Shown one piece after another: positions 1 to 6,777 of a stretch of DNA of 7,038 nt (its first letter is position 1; every line of letters starts with the position of its first letter). The notes under the pieces were generated by a model, which saw only the letters and a list, made by a program, of their open reading frames with translations, ran no database searches and was not told the origin of the DNA. The position numbers were made by a program, and so were the translations under genes. The DNA lies in assembly GCA_031296355.1 (NCBI GenBank), contig JARLFX010000301.1:1-7038 (forward strand), given 5' to 3'. Origin of the DNA: Acidobacteriaceae bacterium. Its GTDB lineage: Bacteria > Acidobacteriota > Terriglobia > Terriglobales > Acidobacteriaceae.

Positions 1-720
1 AACATGCGCATGATGCGCATCGCGCACTATCCGCAGCCTCCCGCGCTGCTCGACTTTGCCGACCGGCACGGTATCCTGCTTGTCCCCGAGGCCGGCAACT
101 GGAACATGAGCGCATGGCAGATGGCCGATCCAGAGATTCGCGCCACATGGAAGAAACAGATGAAGGAGATGATGGAGCAAGACTGGAACCATCCATCGGT
201 CATCGCCTGGAGTGTTGGCAACGAGTACGAATCGTTCACGAAAGACGGCATTGAGTGGATGCGCGACATGCGGGCCTACACGCTCTCGCTTGATCCAACA
301 CGGCTCATTACTTTTGCCTCGCGCTTCACTGGCGATCCCAGTGTGAAGACCGGTACGGATGAGGCCAGTCAGTACTCAGACTTCGTCTCCGTCAATATCT
401 ATGGAAACTATGCGAAGAGTCTCGATCATGTGCACGCGCTCTATCCGTATAAACCCATCTTCGTCACCGAATTCGGCAAGATGGGCGAACCGGGCGTGCA
501 CGATCCGGAGCGCATCCAGGACATCACCACGGCTGTCGTGGCCATGAAGGCGCGACCATGGGTCATCGGCGGCGCGCTTTGGAGTTGGGCAGACTATCGC
601 TCCCTGCATCGCGGCACTCCAGTCAGCGGCGTCCGGTACTGGGGCGTAGTCAACCTCAATCGCGAACATCGCGACAGTTGGGAAGTTGTGCGCAACCTCT
701 ACGACGTAGAACTGCCCTGA
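1..720 (+). CDS. Glycoside hydrolase family 2 enzyme, C-terminal catalytic part (5' truncated by window)
   Basis: This is the catalytic TIM-barrel end of a GH2 retaining exo-glycosidase (beta-galactosidase/beta-glucuronidase/beta-mannosidase group). The reading frame is open to base 1, so the ATG at 4 is internal; the N-terminal sugar-binding and immunoglobulin-like domains lie left of the window. Counting from that ATG, residues 5-11 (RIAHYPQ) and 17-29 (DFADRHGILLVPE) are the usual barrel-entry motifs. WSVGNE at 69-74 supplies the acid/base Glu74, VTEFGK at 154-159 the nucleophile Glu156, and GGALWSW at 189-195 the strand-8 motif. The protein ends about 40 residues after that, so there is no extra C-terminal domain. 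At the place where E. coli GusA has its NxK carboxylate-binding motif this protein reads VRYWG (210-214), so strict beta-glucuronidase activity is doubtful. Family is sure; substrate is open. It converges on the transporter gene with a 4-base gap. Confidence 0.93.
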   Translation, partial: NMRMMRIAHYPQPPALLDFADRHGILLVPEAGNWNMSAWQMADPEIRATWKKQMKEMMEQDWNHPSVIAWSVGNEYESFTKDGIEWMRDMRAYTLSLDPTRLITFASRFTGDPSVKTGTDEASQYSDFVSVNIYGNYAKSLDHVHALYPYKPIFVTEFGKMGEPGVHDPERIQDITTAVVAMKARPWVIGGALWSWADYRSLHRGTPVSGVRYWGVVNLNREHRDSWEVVRNLYDVELP

Positions 721-729
721 CCGGTCAGG
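716..729. repeat. 14-bp perfect palindrome spanning both convergent stop codons
   Basis: CCTGACCGGTCAGG is its own reverse complement. It contains the TGA stop of the GH2 gene (718-720) and the TGA stop of the transporter gene read on the other strand (727-725). The two genes therefore end in mirror-image sequence. It directly abuts the GC-rich inverted repeat at 729-751. It may help separate convergent transcripts or may be chance. Confidence 0.6.
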
Positions 730-1999
730 CCGCGGCGGTGTTTGCCGCGGCTCCTTCGCTGAACGTGCTCCACAACAGCAGCAGCGCTAGCGGATGCAGA
801 AACATCATCACGAAGAAGAGCGGCAGGTAGCCGGAGTGTGTGACGATTGCGCCGATGATTTCGGTGGAGATCATTCCGCCCAATCCGCTGCCTGCTGCGA
901 TGATGCCGAAAGCGCGGCCGACTTCGTTCGCTGGATAGAGTTCGACAACCGCCGCTGTGAGATTGACGAGCCATGCCATATGCGCGAATGCAATCAGCGA
1001 AGCCACCAGCACGCAGACGAAAGCGCTCGACACGGTTCCCGCGAATGGACTGAGCGGCACCAGGATTGCGCAAATCAGCATGGCCGTGCGATAGGCACAG
1101 GCTGGAGATTGGCCACGGCGGATCAACTGGCCCGAGAAAACGCCGCCCAGGACAGTGCCAACACCGGCGAAGAGATAGACCATCCAGCCGAAGCGCGCCA
1201 TCTGCTCAAGCGAAAGTCCACGCGTGCTCAACATGTATTTGGGAAACCAGAACAGGTAGAAATACCAGACCGGATCGGTGATTCCGCGCGCGAGGGTGAG
1301 TCGCCAGGTCTTGCCACTCGAAAGTACCTGCCGCAGAATGGCTGCCTGCGGCGGTCGTTGTTCTGCTATTGCGACCGTCTTGCGCACGCGGCGCGGATAA
1401 GCCAACAACCAGAAAGGAAGCCACAAGAGTCCCGCGCAACCGTCGATGAGAAAGATTGACTTCCAGGGAAGATGCGAGGTGACGGCGGCGATGGCCGGCA
1501 GCGCGACCACGGCGCCGACTGTGGAGCCAAGCGTGTAAATGCCAACTGCCAGCGACTGATCTTTTTTGGGGAAAATTTCGCCGATGGCTTTTGGCGCCGC
1601 GACCCAGAGGCCGGGTTCGCCGAGACCGAGGCAGAAGCGCGCTGCGCTCAATTGCATGGTGTTGCGCACGAATGCAGTGACTGCTTCGGCTGCCGACCAC
1701 CAGCCGACGAAAACCGCCATGCTGGCACGCGTGCCGAGCCAGTCGGTTAATAGGCCTGCCAATGCGTAGGCCACGGCTGAGGCCAGCAGAAAGAGACTAA
1801 CGACGTGCCCGTAGCCGGCGTCAGAAAGATGAAACTCAGCCTGAAAGCGAGGTGCAACAATAGAAAGGCTTTGCCTGTCGAAGTAATTGACCAGCGCCAC
1901 GACGCTGATCAGCGCGGTAAGGTACCATGCATGGCCGCGCGAAAATGCGGTCTTAGGCGAGGTGTCTTCAGTGGAATTGTCAGGCGGGTTCAATAGCAA
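725..1999 (-). CDS. MFS transporter, ExuT-like anion:cation symporter (hexuronate/sugar acid type)
   Basis: This 424-residue inner-membrane protein has the length and hydrophobicity of a 12-helix major facilitator. After a soluble 22-residue N-terminus, helix 1 ends in NYFDRQ (38-43). The loop 2-3 motif A is GLLTDWLGTR (82-91). ARFCLGLGEPGLW (120-132) and AIGEIFPKKDQ (138-148) match the signature of ACS-family carriers such as ExuT, DgoT and GudP, which import hexuronates, galactonate or glucarate with protons. A charged cytoplasmic loop (PRRVRK, about 203-208) separates the halves. The first possible start is TTG at 1999; no ATG precedes the conserved region. The start overlaps the FAD-A stop by 10 bases, so the two are probably translationally coupled. 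The substrate is inferred only; a hexuronate or sugar acid is most likely given the family and the neighbouring glycosidase. Confidence 0.9.
   Translation of the reverse strand: MLLNPPDNSTEDTSPKTAFSRGHAWYLTALISVVALVNYFDRQSLSIVAPRFQAEFHLSDAGYGHVVSLFLLASAVAYALAGLLTDWLGTRASMAVFVGWWSAAEAVTAFVRNTMQLSAARFCLGLGEPGLWVAAPKAIGEIFPKKDQSLAVGIYTLGSTVGAVVALPAIAAVTSHLPWKSIFLIDGCAGLLWLPFWLLAYPRRVRKTVAIAEQRPPQAAILRQVLSSGKTWRLTLARGITDPVWYFYLFWFPKYMLSTRGLSLEQMARFGWMVYLFAGVGTVLGGVFSGQLIRRGQSPACAYRTAMLICAILVPLSPFAGTVSSAFVCVLVASLIAFAHMAWLVNLTAAVVELYPANEVGRAFGIIAAGSGLGGMISTEIIGAIVTHSGYLPLFFVMMFLHPLALLLLWSTFSEGAAANTAAA
729..751. terminator. GC-rich hairpin at the convergent gene ends, possible bidirectional terminator
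   Basis: Two copies of GCCGCGGC (729-736 and 744-751) can pair as a perfect 8-bp stem with a 7-base loop. The hairpin lies just downstream of the GH2 stop and inside the last codons of the transporter, whose alanine-rich tail it encodes. There is no T-run on either strand, so it is not a classical intrinsic terminator. A role as transcript-end stabiliser or weak terminator is inference. Alanine codon repetition alone could also explain it. Confidence 0.3.
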
Positions 2000-4269
2000 C
2001 GAACCTCAAAGACTGCGGGTGGCGCGGGACCGCGTTCGAGAATGAGCAGCTCGAGGCCGAGGGTCGTGATTTCCTCGGCCAAATCGAAATGCCAGCGTGT
2101 TTGATGGTTCTCCCTCACTGTGGTCAGTGTCTTTCCCTCGGCAGTGCGCAGCTCGAAGGCCCGCACGCAACCTGGCATCACGCGCTCGGGATGGCCCATC
2201 AAGACCGACTCCATGGGATGATCGAAGTCGGTATCGAAGGTTAACTCGATTGTACGAATCCGCTGCGGCTTTTCCCAGGAAAGGCGCAGTGTGGGCTCGG
2301 CGTCGTCGGCTGCGGGTGCCCAGGCATTAACGCCGCACCACGGACGATGCCAACCGTTGGCGACCATCTCTGGTTCGTAGCAACGCACGGCAGGTGTAAT
2401 GCTCAACGCAAGATTGCGCGCGGCAGGTCGCCGCTCCGGCAGCCAAAAAGGAAAGCTATCGACTCCGCTGCCAACGGGCGGTTTCTGCACCGCACTCTTG
2501 GCCACCATGTGATTCATCTTCTGCCACAGCGTCAGCACACCCGGCATCATCTGTTTGCTCATGTGCAATTGCACGCCTGCCACTGCTGGAACGATCAGGA
2601 AGGCATGGCCACTCTCTTTGAGATTCATATCGAAGCGAAAAGTCACCGGAATAGACATTCCCGCCGCGACGTCTACCTGCGCGAACGCCAGCTTAATGTC
2701 TGGCGTACCATTGCCGGGTCTCGAAGCAAGCCAAAGTTCCATCGTGATGGTCGTCGGTGAATCCGCATCCACCAGCAGCGTTACTGCTGGCACACGCCCC
2801 GCCTTCAATGGCAGCAGCACCGCACAGGGAATATCTGCCAAGCGCACTTCGCCGCTTTCGGCAAGATGCTCCAGTTGCAGGCTGCTCGTCGCCGTCACGC
2901 GCGCACGACGCGCCAGATCGTTCGAATCGTCCGTAACGACGCCGGGAATGTGCTGCCCGGCGCGGAGTAATTTCTGCTGCAGCATCTTCACGCGTTGTGG
3001 TTCGGCAACCTCTCGCGGTAGCAGGTTCTGCTCCATGCACAATGCGGCCGCCATGCCCACCGCTTGCGCATTGTGTGCGCAGGTCGCCATGGTGCGAATT
3101 GATCCGAATGCAATATGCGAGGCGCTTATGATGCGTCCGGCCAAAAACAAATTCGGAATGTTGCTACTGTACATCGTGCGAAATGGCACTTGGTAGACAC
3201 CCTTGGAATGCCATTGTACGCAGGAGGGATCGGGACTATAAACACCGCGCGCCGGGTGAATATCAATTGCCCATCCGCCCAGCGAGACTGCATCGAAGTG
3301 CGTGTGCTGCTCAACAATGTCCTGCTGACGAAGCATGTAGTCGCCCTCAAAGCGGCGGCTCTCACGCTTGCCGGGAATCATGCCCATCCACTCGAGCGTC
3401 AGGTTCGCTGCCTCTGGAAACTCACCGGAGTTCTTGATGTAATTCCACACACCGTATGCGACGCGCCACAGTTCCCACTTGATTGCTTCCGTGCCGTGGA
3501 CAGTATCCATGTCGCCGCCGTACTCGAGCCACCACAAACGGCAGCCTGTGTCGGTCACGCGTAACTGCCGGTAGCGAGGAATCTCATGAATGTCGGTAAG
3601 CGCAAAGGCCGGCGGAATGTAGTTGACTGGTCGGCCCGTGTCGCGACTGTAAAAGTAGAGCGAGTGGCCGAGCAATTCCAGCACCGGCTCCGGCCCGGCG
3701 AGTCCTTCATCGAACTCTGATGCGGCCTCAGCTCCCAGCCGAAATGCCGCCCCCGATAGGTAGCCGACAACTCCATCTCCCGAGGCATCGCAAAACAGCG
3801 GCGCTCTCGCCGTGTAGCTCATCTCGTTCTGGCTGCAATAGGCATGAATGCAGTCGATGCCGCCCTCTGCGTTCTTCTCAAGTGAGTTCACCACTGTATT
3901 CAAAAGGAGCGAGATATTGGGTTCGCGTGTCACCCACTCCAGCAGCAACGCATCCACCAAAATCGGATTGCCTTCCGGGTTGCGCCATAAATTCTCTACC
4001 AGGATCTCGTCGATTACACCGCCTTCGCGGGCCCAGCGGTTATTGTTGCCCATGTGCGACGTTGCCCCCAACGCCCACAGACGCACTTCGCTCGATGCGT
4101 TGCCGCCGAGCACAGGCCGATCTTGAATCAGCACTACCCGCAGACCCTGACGCGCTGCCGTAATTGAGCAGCATATGCCCGCCAACCCGCCGCCCACCAC
4201 TACGAGGTCCCCCTCCAGGTGTTGCTGTTGCGGAATCCGCCCGTCTGCCTGAAATGACTCTCTCAACAT
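1990..4269 (-). CDS. FAD-dependent oxidoreductase (FAD_oxidored, PF12831 type) with C-terminal galactose-binding-like domain (FAD-A)
   Basis: This 759-residue flavoprotein has no signal peptide or membrane segment and is predicted cytosolic. An N-terminal Rossmann motif reads VVVGGGLAG (23-31). It is followed by RPVLGGNASSEVR (51-63), a hallmark of PF12831, then CDASGDG (160-166), GKRESRR (300-306), WAIDIHP and the C-terminal FAD motif NLFLAGRI near 373-380. After about residue 450 comes a beta-rich stretch opening with ARVTATSS, then a domain at about 635-759 with galactose-binding or discoidin-like character (WEKPQRIRTIELTFDTDFDH). These appendages suggest a carbohydrate-linked substrate. 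The ATG at 4269 is chosen because AGGA (4280-4277) sits 7 bases upstream and the Rossmann fold begins soon after. The gene overlaps the MFS gene. It is a distant relative of FAD-B. The family reaction is unknown to me; some homologues are loosely named xanthan lyase-related. Confidence 0.9.
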   Translation of the reverse strand: MLRESFQADGRIPQQQHLEGDLVVVGGGLAGICCSITAARQGLRVVLIQDRPVLGGNASSEVRLWALGATSHMGNNNRWAREGGVIDEILVENLWRNPEGNPILVDALLLEWVTREPNISLLLNTVVNSLEKNAEGGIDCIHAYCSQNEMSYTARAPLFCDASGDGVVGYLSGAAFRLGAEAASEFDEGLAGPEPVLELLGHSLYFYSRDTGRPVNYIPPAFALTDIHEIPRYRQLRVTDTGCRLWWLEYGGDMDTVHGTEAIKWELWRVAYGVWNYIKNSGEFPEAANLTLEWMGMIPGKRESRRFEGDYMLRQQDIVEQHTHFDAVSLGGWAIDIHPARGVYSPDPSCVQWHSKGVYQVPFRTMYSSNIPNLFLAGRIISASHIAFGSIRTMATCAHNAQAVGMAAALCMEQNLLPREVAEPQRVKMLQQKLLRAGQHIPGVVTDDSNDLARRARVTATSSLQLEHLAESGEVRLADIPCAVLLPLKAGRVPAVTLLVDADSPTTITMELWLASRPGNGTPDIKLAFAQVDVAAGMSIPVTFRFDMNLKESGHAFLIVPAVAGVQLHMSKQMMPGVLTLWQKMNHMVAKSAVQKPPVGSGVDSFPFWLPERRPAARNLALSITPAVRCYEPEMVANGWHRPWCGVNAWAPAADDAEPTLRLSWEKPQRIRTIELTFDTDFDHPMESVLMGHPERVMPGCVRAFELRTAEGKTLTTVRENHQTRWHFDLAEEITTLGLELLILERGPAPPAVFEVRCY
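1997..2007 (-). promoter_or_regulatory. RBS and TTG start of the MFS gene inside the end of FAD-A
   Basis: On the minus strand GAGG (2007-2004) lies 4 bases before the TTG at 1999-1997. It lies 10 bases before a second in-frame TTG at 1993-1991. That second TTG overlaps the FAD-A stop TGA (1992-1990) as TTGA. No ATG is available nearby. Either TTG could be used, changing the protein by two residues. The arrangement suggests re-initiation by ribosomes finishing FAD-A. Confidence 0.55.
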
Positions 4270-4463
4270 TTCTAATTCCTGCCCAGTATCGAGGACGCTG
4301 TGTAGCTAGATGAAAAACCAGTCATGGTTGAAAATCTACGTGCTTGCGCGGTAGCGTCCCCATTTCTTTTCGGGATGTATTTGATCATATTAAGCGTTAA
4401 ACTATGAGGTTGCATAGCCCTCCGCTCTTTTTAAGGTTGGAGCACAAAAGCTGATTTTCGCTT
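4270..4463 (-). promoter_or_regulatory. Intergenic leader of FAD-A with weak promoter and operator candidates
   Basis: This 194-base gap is more AT-rich than its neighbours. On the minus strand TATGAT (4389-4384) resembles a -10 box but has no good -35 partner. Directly upstream of it lies the inverted repeat TTAACGCTTAA (4400-4390), whose position and form would suit a repressor site. A second inverted repeat, AACCA-4 bases-TGGTT, is at 4316-4329. If the -10 is real the leader is about 105-110 bases. No small gene or known riboswitch was recognised. All promoter assignments here are tentative; FAD-A could instead be read from FAD-B's promoter. Confidence 0.25.
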
Positions 4464-4465
4464 TT
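4446..4465 (-). terminator. Weak hairpin at the FAD-B stop codon, doubtful terminator
   Basis: Read on the minus strand, AAAAGC and GCTTTT form a 6-bp stem around an 8-base loop, overlapping the FAD-B stop codon (4466-4464). The T-rich arm is part of the stem and is not followed by a clean T-run. It is weak, so read-through from FAD-B to FAD-A is plausible. Confidence 0.2.
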
Positions 4466-6350
4466 AGCTGTAATTGTGCACATTGGCTGGCACGCTCCCG
4501 CCCGCGCCGCGTGTCATTGCGGCTATCAGTTCGGGCAAATAGTTCTCGTAGACGCCGCGCGGGGTTGTGCCTCGCCGGCTCGCGATGGCCGCAGCCATTC
4601 CCACTACTTCCCCCATCATGCCGGTCGTGCGCTGCACACGCACCGTACCCAGCGCCACGTGCGTCACGCTGATGTTCCGGCCAGCCATGAAGAGGTTATC
4701 TATGTTTCGTGAGTAGAGGCACCGGTAAGGAATGGCGTAGTTGGGCTTTTTGATCTGGTGCGCTACTGCCCGAAACTCCTGGCCAGGGAAGTCCGCGGCA
4801 TTCTTCGCCGTCGGCTCATGCAGATCAATCGGCCACGTCGCAGTTACGCAGGCATCGGGATATAACCGCTGTTCAATAACGTCCTGTTGCTGCAGCACCA
4901 CGTCGCCCATCAAACGCCGCGACTCGCGCTTGCCGCCAACGTAGCCTACCCACGCTAGCTGCAGGTTTCGGTACCTCTCCTTGCTCACGCTGCTGTTTTT
5001 CTGGAACGACCAGTTGCCATAGATAGCGCGCAGTGCATGGTCGCGCACCGTTTCGAATTCCGCAATCTGGTCCTTCAACTGCCCTGTCTCCCAGTCCCAG
5101 TCGCCGCGCGTGGCATTCTGCACGCTCTCCTCGGTAAATGCCAGCGCCCACGGCGTCAACGGAAATGGCGCTGGAACTCCGGCGTCCTCCGAATACCACA
5201 TCACCGATGTCCCATTCACCAGCCTGTCGGCTACTTCCGGTGCTAGCCCCTCACCAGTCTCTGCCCGGCTCTCGCGTCCATAGCGCGACTCTGCGCCTGC
5301 CAAAAAACCAACCGTTGCATCACCCGTGCAGTCGACAAAGAATGGCGCACGAAAACGCAACTCGTGACACGTCTTCTCTTCGCGTCCCAGCACGGCGGTT
5401 ATGCGCTGCCCGTTCTTCTCCACTGCGAAGATGTGCATGCTCAGAAACAACCGGATGTTGCTCTCGGCCTTCACTACAGCCAGTTTTTGCTCGTCGCCAT
5501 AGTTGGCCGCAGGCTGTGCATTGCCTTTATGGCCGGGGTCCAACTCGCTCACAATCTTGCCCAACGCCGGGTAGGGGGGGAGATTGATCAGTCCCGCCGG
5601 GCTCACCCGTACCTCGGAGCTGGAATTGCCTCCAAGCACCGGGCGGTCCTGTATCAGCGCCACTTTCAGTCCCATACGCGCGGCAGTGATCGCTGTCGTG
5701 CAACCAGCCATCCCGCCGCCGGCCACGACGAGGTCGAACTTTCCGCCATCCTCCGGTTCGTCGGCAATCTTAAGCGCTCTCCTGCGAAGAGCCACCAGTT
5801 CCGGCCCATCGTCCGGTGGCTGCCACCCTGGATCGGAGGCAAACAAAATCGCATCGCAGCGGCCATCGAACCCGGTCAGGTCGTGCAGTGCCACTTTAGC
5901 CTTCCCGGCAGCCAGTTTGACCGTGCCTCCATCTTGCCAGTGCCACCGCGCGCCCTCTGTTCCGAATATTGTGCTCAGAAACTTGCCGTTCACCTCCACC
6001 TGAAAGCGCCCCGGCGCGCTTGTCGCATTCCATGGCGCTGCCCAGTCTCGTGTGCGAGCCCACACACGATACCTGCCAGCCTCAGGAATCTCTACCGATG
6101 TCACCGCATCGGTCACGGGTGTCCCCATTCCGTGCGCCAGCAGCATGGACGAACCCATCTGGTCTGCGAATTCCTGATCGATCGCCCATCCACCGGTCGA
6201 TACAAAACTCTCGGCCTCCAGCAGCACCAGGCGTCTTTCCGTATCGACGCTGTCTGCCAGCGTCCGCGGCCAGACCAGTTTGGCCACCATCGAAGATACT
6301 GGAATTGCCGCGCTCCAGCGCAGCAGACCTCGACGCGTAATACCGGTCAT
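4464..6350 (-). CDS. Tat-exported FAD-dependent oxidoreductase with N-terminal carbohydrate-binding-like domain (FAD-B)
   Basis: This 628-residue flavoprotein begins with a twin-arginine signal, TRRGLLR (5-11) followed by a hydrophobic stretch, with possible cleavage after Ala32 (TLA). Tat export suits a protein folded around FAD, so it should act in the periplasm or outside. Residues about 40-175 form a beta-rich module (LLEAES at 43-48, then GGWAID, AGRYRVWAR at 91-99, FQVEVNGK) resembling CBM35/CBM6-like galactose-binding domains. The flavin domain follows: VVAGGGMAG (208-216), RPVLGGNSSSEVR (236-248), DCTGDA (340-345), GKRESRR (473-479), WPIDLH, and NLFMAGRN near 552-559. The start is firm: AGGAGG (6361-6356) lies 5 bases before the ATG. 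The same PF12831 core occurs in FAD-A, but the accessory domain is at the other end. The substrate is unknown; a carbohydrate is inferred from the binding module and neighbours. Confidence 0.9.
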   Translation of the reverse strand: MTGITRRGLLRWSAAIPVSSMVAKLVWPRTLADSVDTERRLVLLEAESFVSTGGWAIDQEFADQMGSSMLLAHGMGTPVTDAVTSVEIPEAGRYRVWARTRDWAAPWNATSAPGRFQVEVNGKFLSTIFGTEGARWHWQDGGTVKLAAGKAKVALHDLTGFDGRCDAILFASDPGWQPPDDGPELVALRRRALKIADEPEDGGKFDLVVAGGGMAGCTTAITAARMGLKVALIQDRPVLGGNSSSEVRVSPAGLINLPPYPALGKIVSELDPGHKGNAQPAANYGDEQKLAVVKAESNIRLFLSMHIFAVEKNGQRITAVLGREEKTCHELRFRAPFFVDCTGDATVGFLAGAESRYGRESRAETGEGLAPEVADRLVNGTSVMWYSEDAGVPAPFPLTPWALAFTEESVQNATRGDWDWETGQLKDQIAEFETVRDHALRAIYGNWSFQKNSSVSKERYRNLQLAWVGYVGGKRESRRLMGDVVLQQQDVIEQRLYPDACVTATWPIDLHEPTAKNAADFPGQEFRAVAHQIKKPNYAIPYRCLYSRNIDNLFMAGRNISVTHVALGTVRVQRTTGMMGEVVGMAAAIASRRGTTPRGVYENYLPELIAAMTRGAGGSVPANVHNYS

Positions 6351-6414
6351 GGTTTCCTCCTCTGCCCGGACACAATACGCAGCAAATATAGACGCTAGAT
6401 GCCGGGCAATAGGA

Positions 6415-6444
6415 ACAATACATCATTAGACTTGATGCTGTTAA
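6415..6444 (-). promoter_or_regulatory. Candidate sigma70-type promoter of FAD-B
   Basis: On the minus strand TTAACA (6444-6439, one mismatch to TTGACA) and TATTGT (6420-6415, four of six to TATAAT) are separated by 18 bases. The -10 would lie about 64 bases before the FAD-B start codon. The spacing and location are sensible, but the -10 is poor. No experimental support can be seen. Confidence 0.35.
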
Positions 6445-6447
6445 GGG

Positions 6448-6459
6448 CTTTATATAAAG
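6448..6459. promoter_or_regulatory. 12-bp perfect palindrome upstream of the FAD-B promoter candidate
   Basis: CTTTATATAAAG is fully self-complementary and sits 3 bases upstream of the putative -35 box. It could be a dimeric regulator site, or simply part of an AT-rich upstream element. The regulator is not in the window. Confidence 0.3.
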
Positions 6460-6719
6460 AATTTTAGGATTTTCATTTCCACGTGGTTCTGTGGGCTATA
6501 CCCAGCCGGACACCGGACGATTTCAGGAAGGTTGCAAATCATCAGGCAAATCTCGTCGAGAAACTGCTCTTGTGCAAGAACGGCCGGTGCGTTGTTGGCC
6601 TGGGCAAACAGGCAATAGCGTCGAACGCTCGATTGCTGCTTTTGACAGAGCGCTGTAGTTGTCGATCCGCATCAGCTGCGCCGATTCCTCAGTCGCTTCT
6701 TGGATGTGACCAGACATAG

Positions 6720-6735
6720 GGGAGGATACCCTCCC
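6720..6735. repeat. Short perfect hairpin GGGAGG/CCTCCC
   Basis: GGGAGG (6720-6725) and CCTCCC (6730-6735) can pair around the loop ATAC. On the plus strand it is followed by AAAAG, and on the minus strand by no T-run, so it is not an intrinsic terminator on either strand. The role is unknown. Confidence 0.4.
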
Positions 6736-6763
6736 AAAAGCATACTCGCCGAGTTGGCTTCGG

Positions 6764-6777
6764 GGAGCGCAAGCTCC
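6764..6777 (+). repeat. Short hairpin with GCAA tetraloop
   Basis: GGAGC and GCTCC form a 5-bp stem closed by GCAA, a GNRA-type tetraloop if transcribed on the plus strand. It lies about 30 bases after the hairpin at 6720-6735. It also precedes the open plus-strand frame that starts after 6783. This might be a structured leader, or chance. Confidence 0.3.

Noticed and set aside
794..1459. 221-codon plus-strand frame opposite the transporter
   Set aside because: It is an antisense shadow of a well-supported MFS gene, very rich in charged residues and His/Cys, and without domain motifs.
4376..4406. Plus-strand promoter-like pair TTGATC and TATGAG with a 16-base spacer
   Set aside because: Both boxes match only four of six positions and no plus-strand gene follows.
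5364..6398. Long 344-codon open frame on the plus strand opposite FAD-B
   Set aside because: It is antisense to a clearly conserved flavoprotein, has a Cys-, His- and Arg-rich composition with no recognisable motif, and is expected from GC-rich codon bias.
6483..6719. 78-codon plus-strand frame
   Set aside because: Composition looks random, no RBS was seen, and it overlaps frames on the other strand that look at least as coding.
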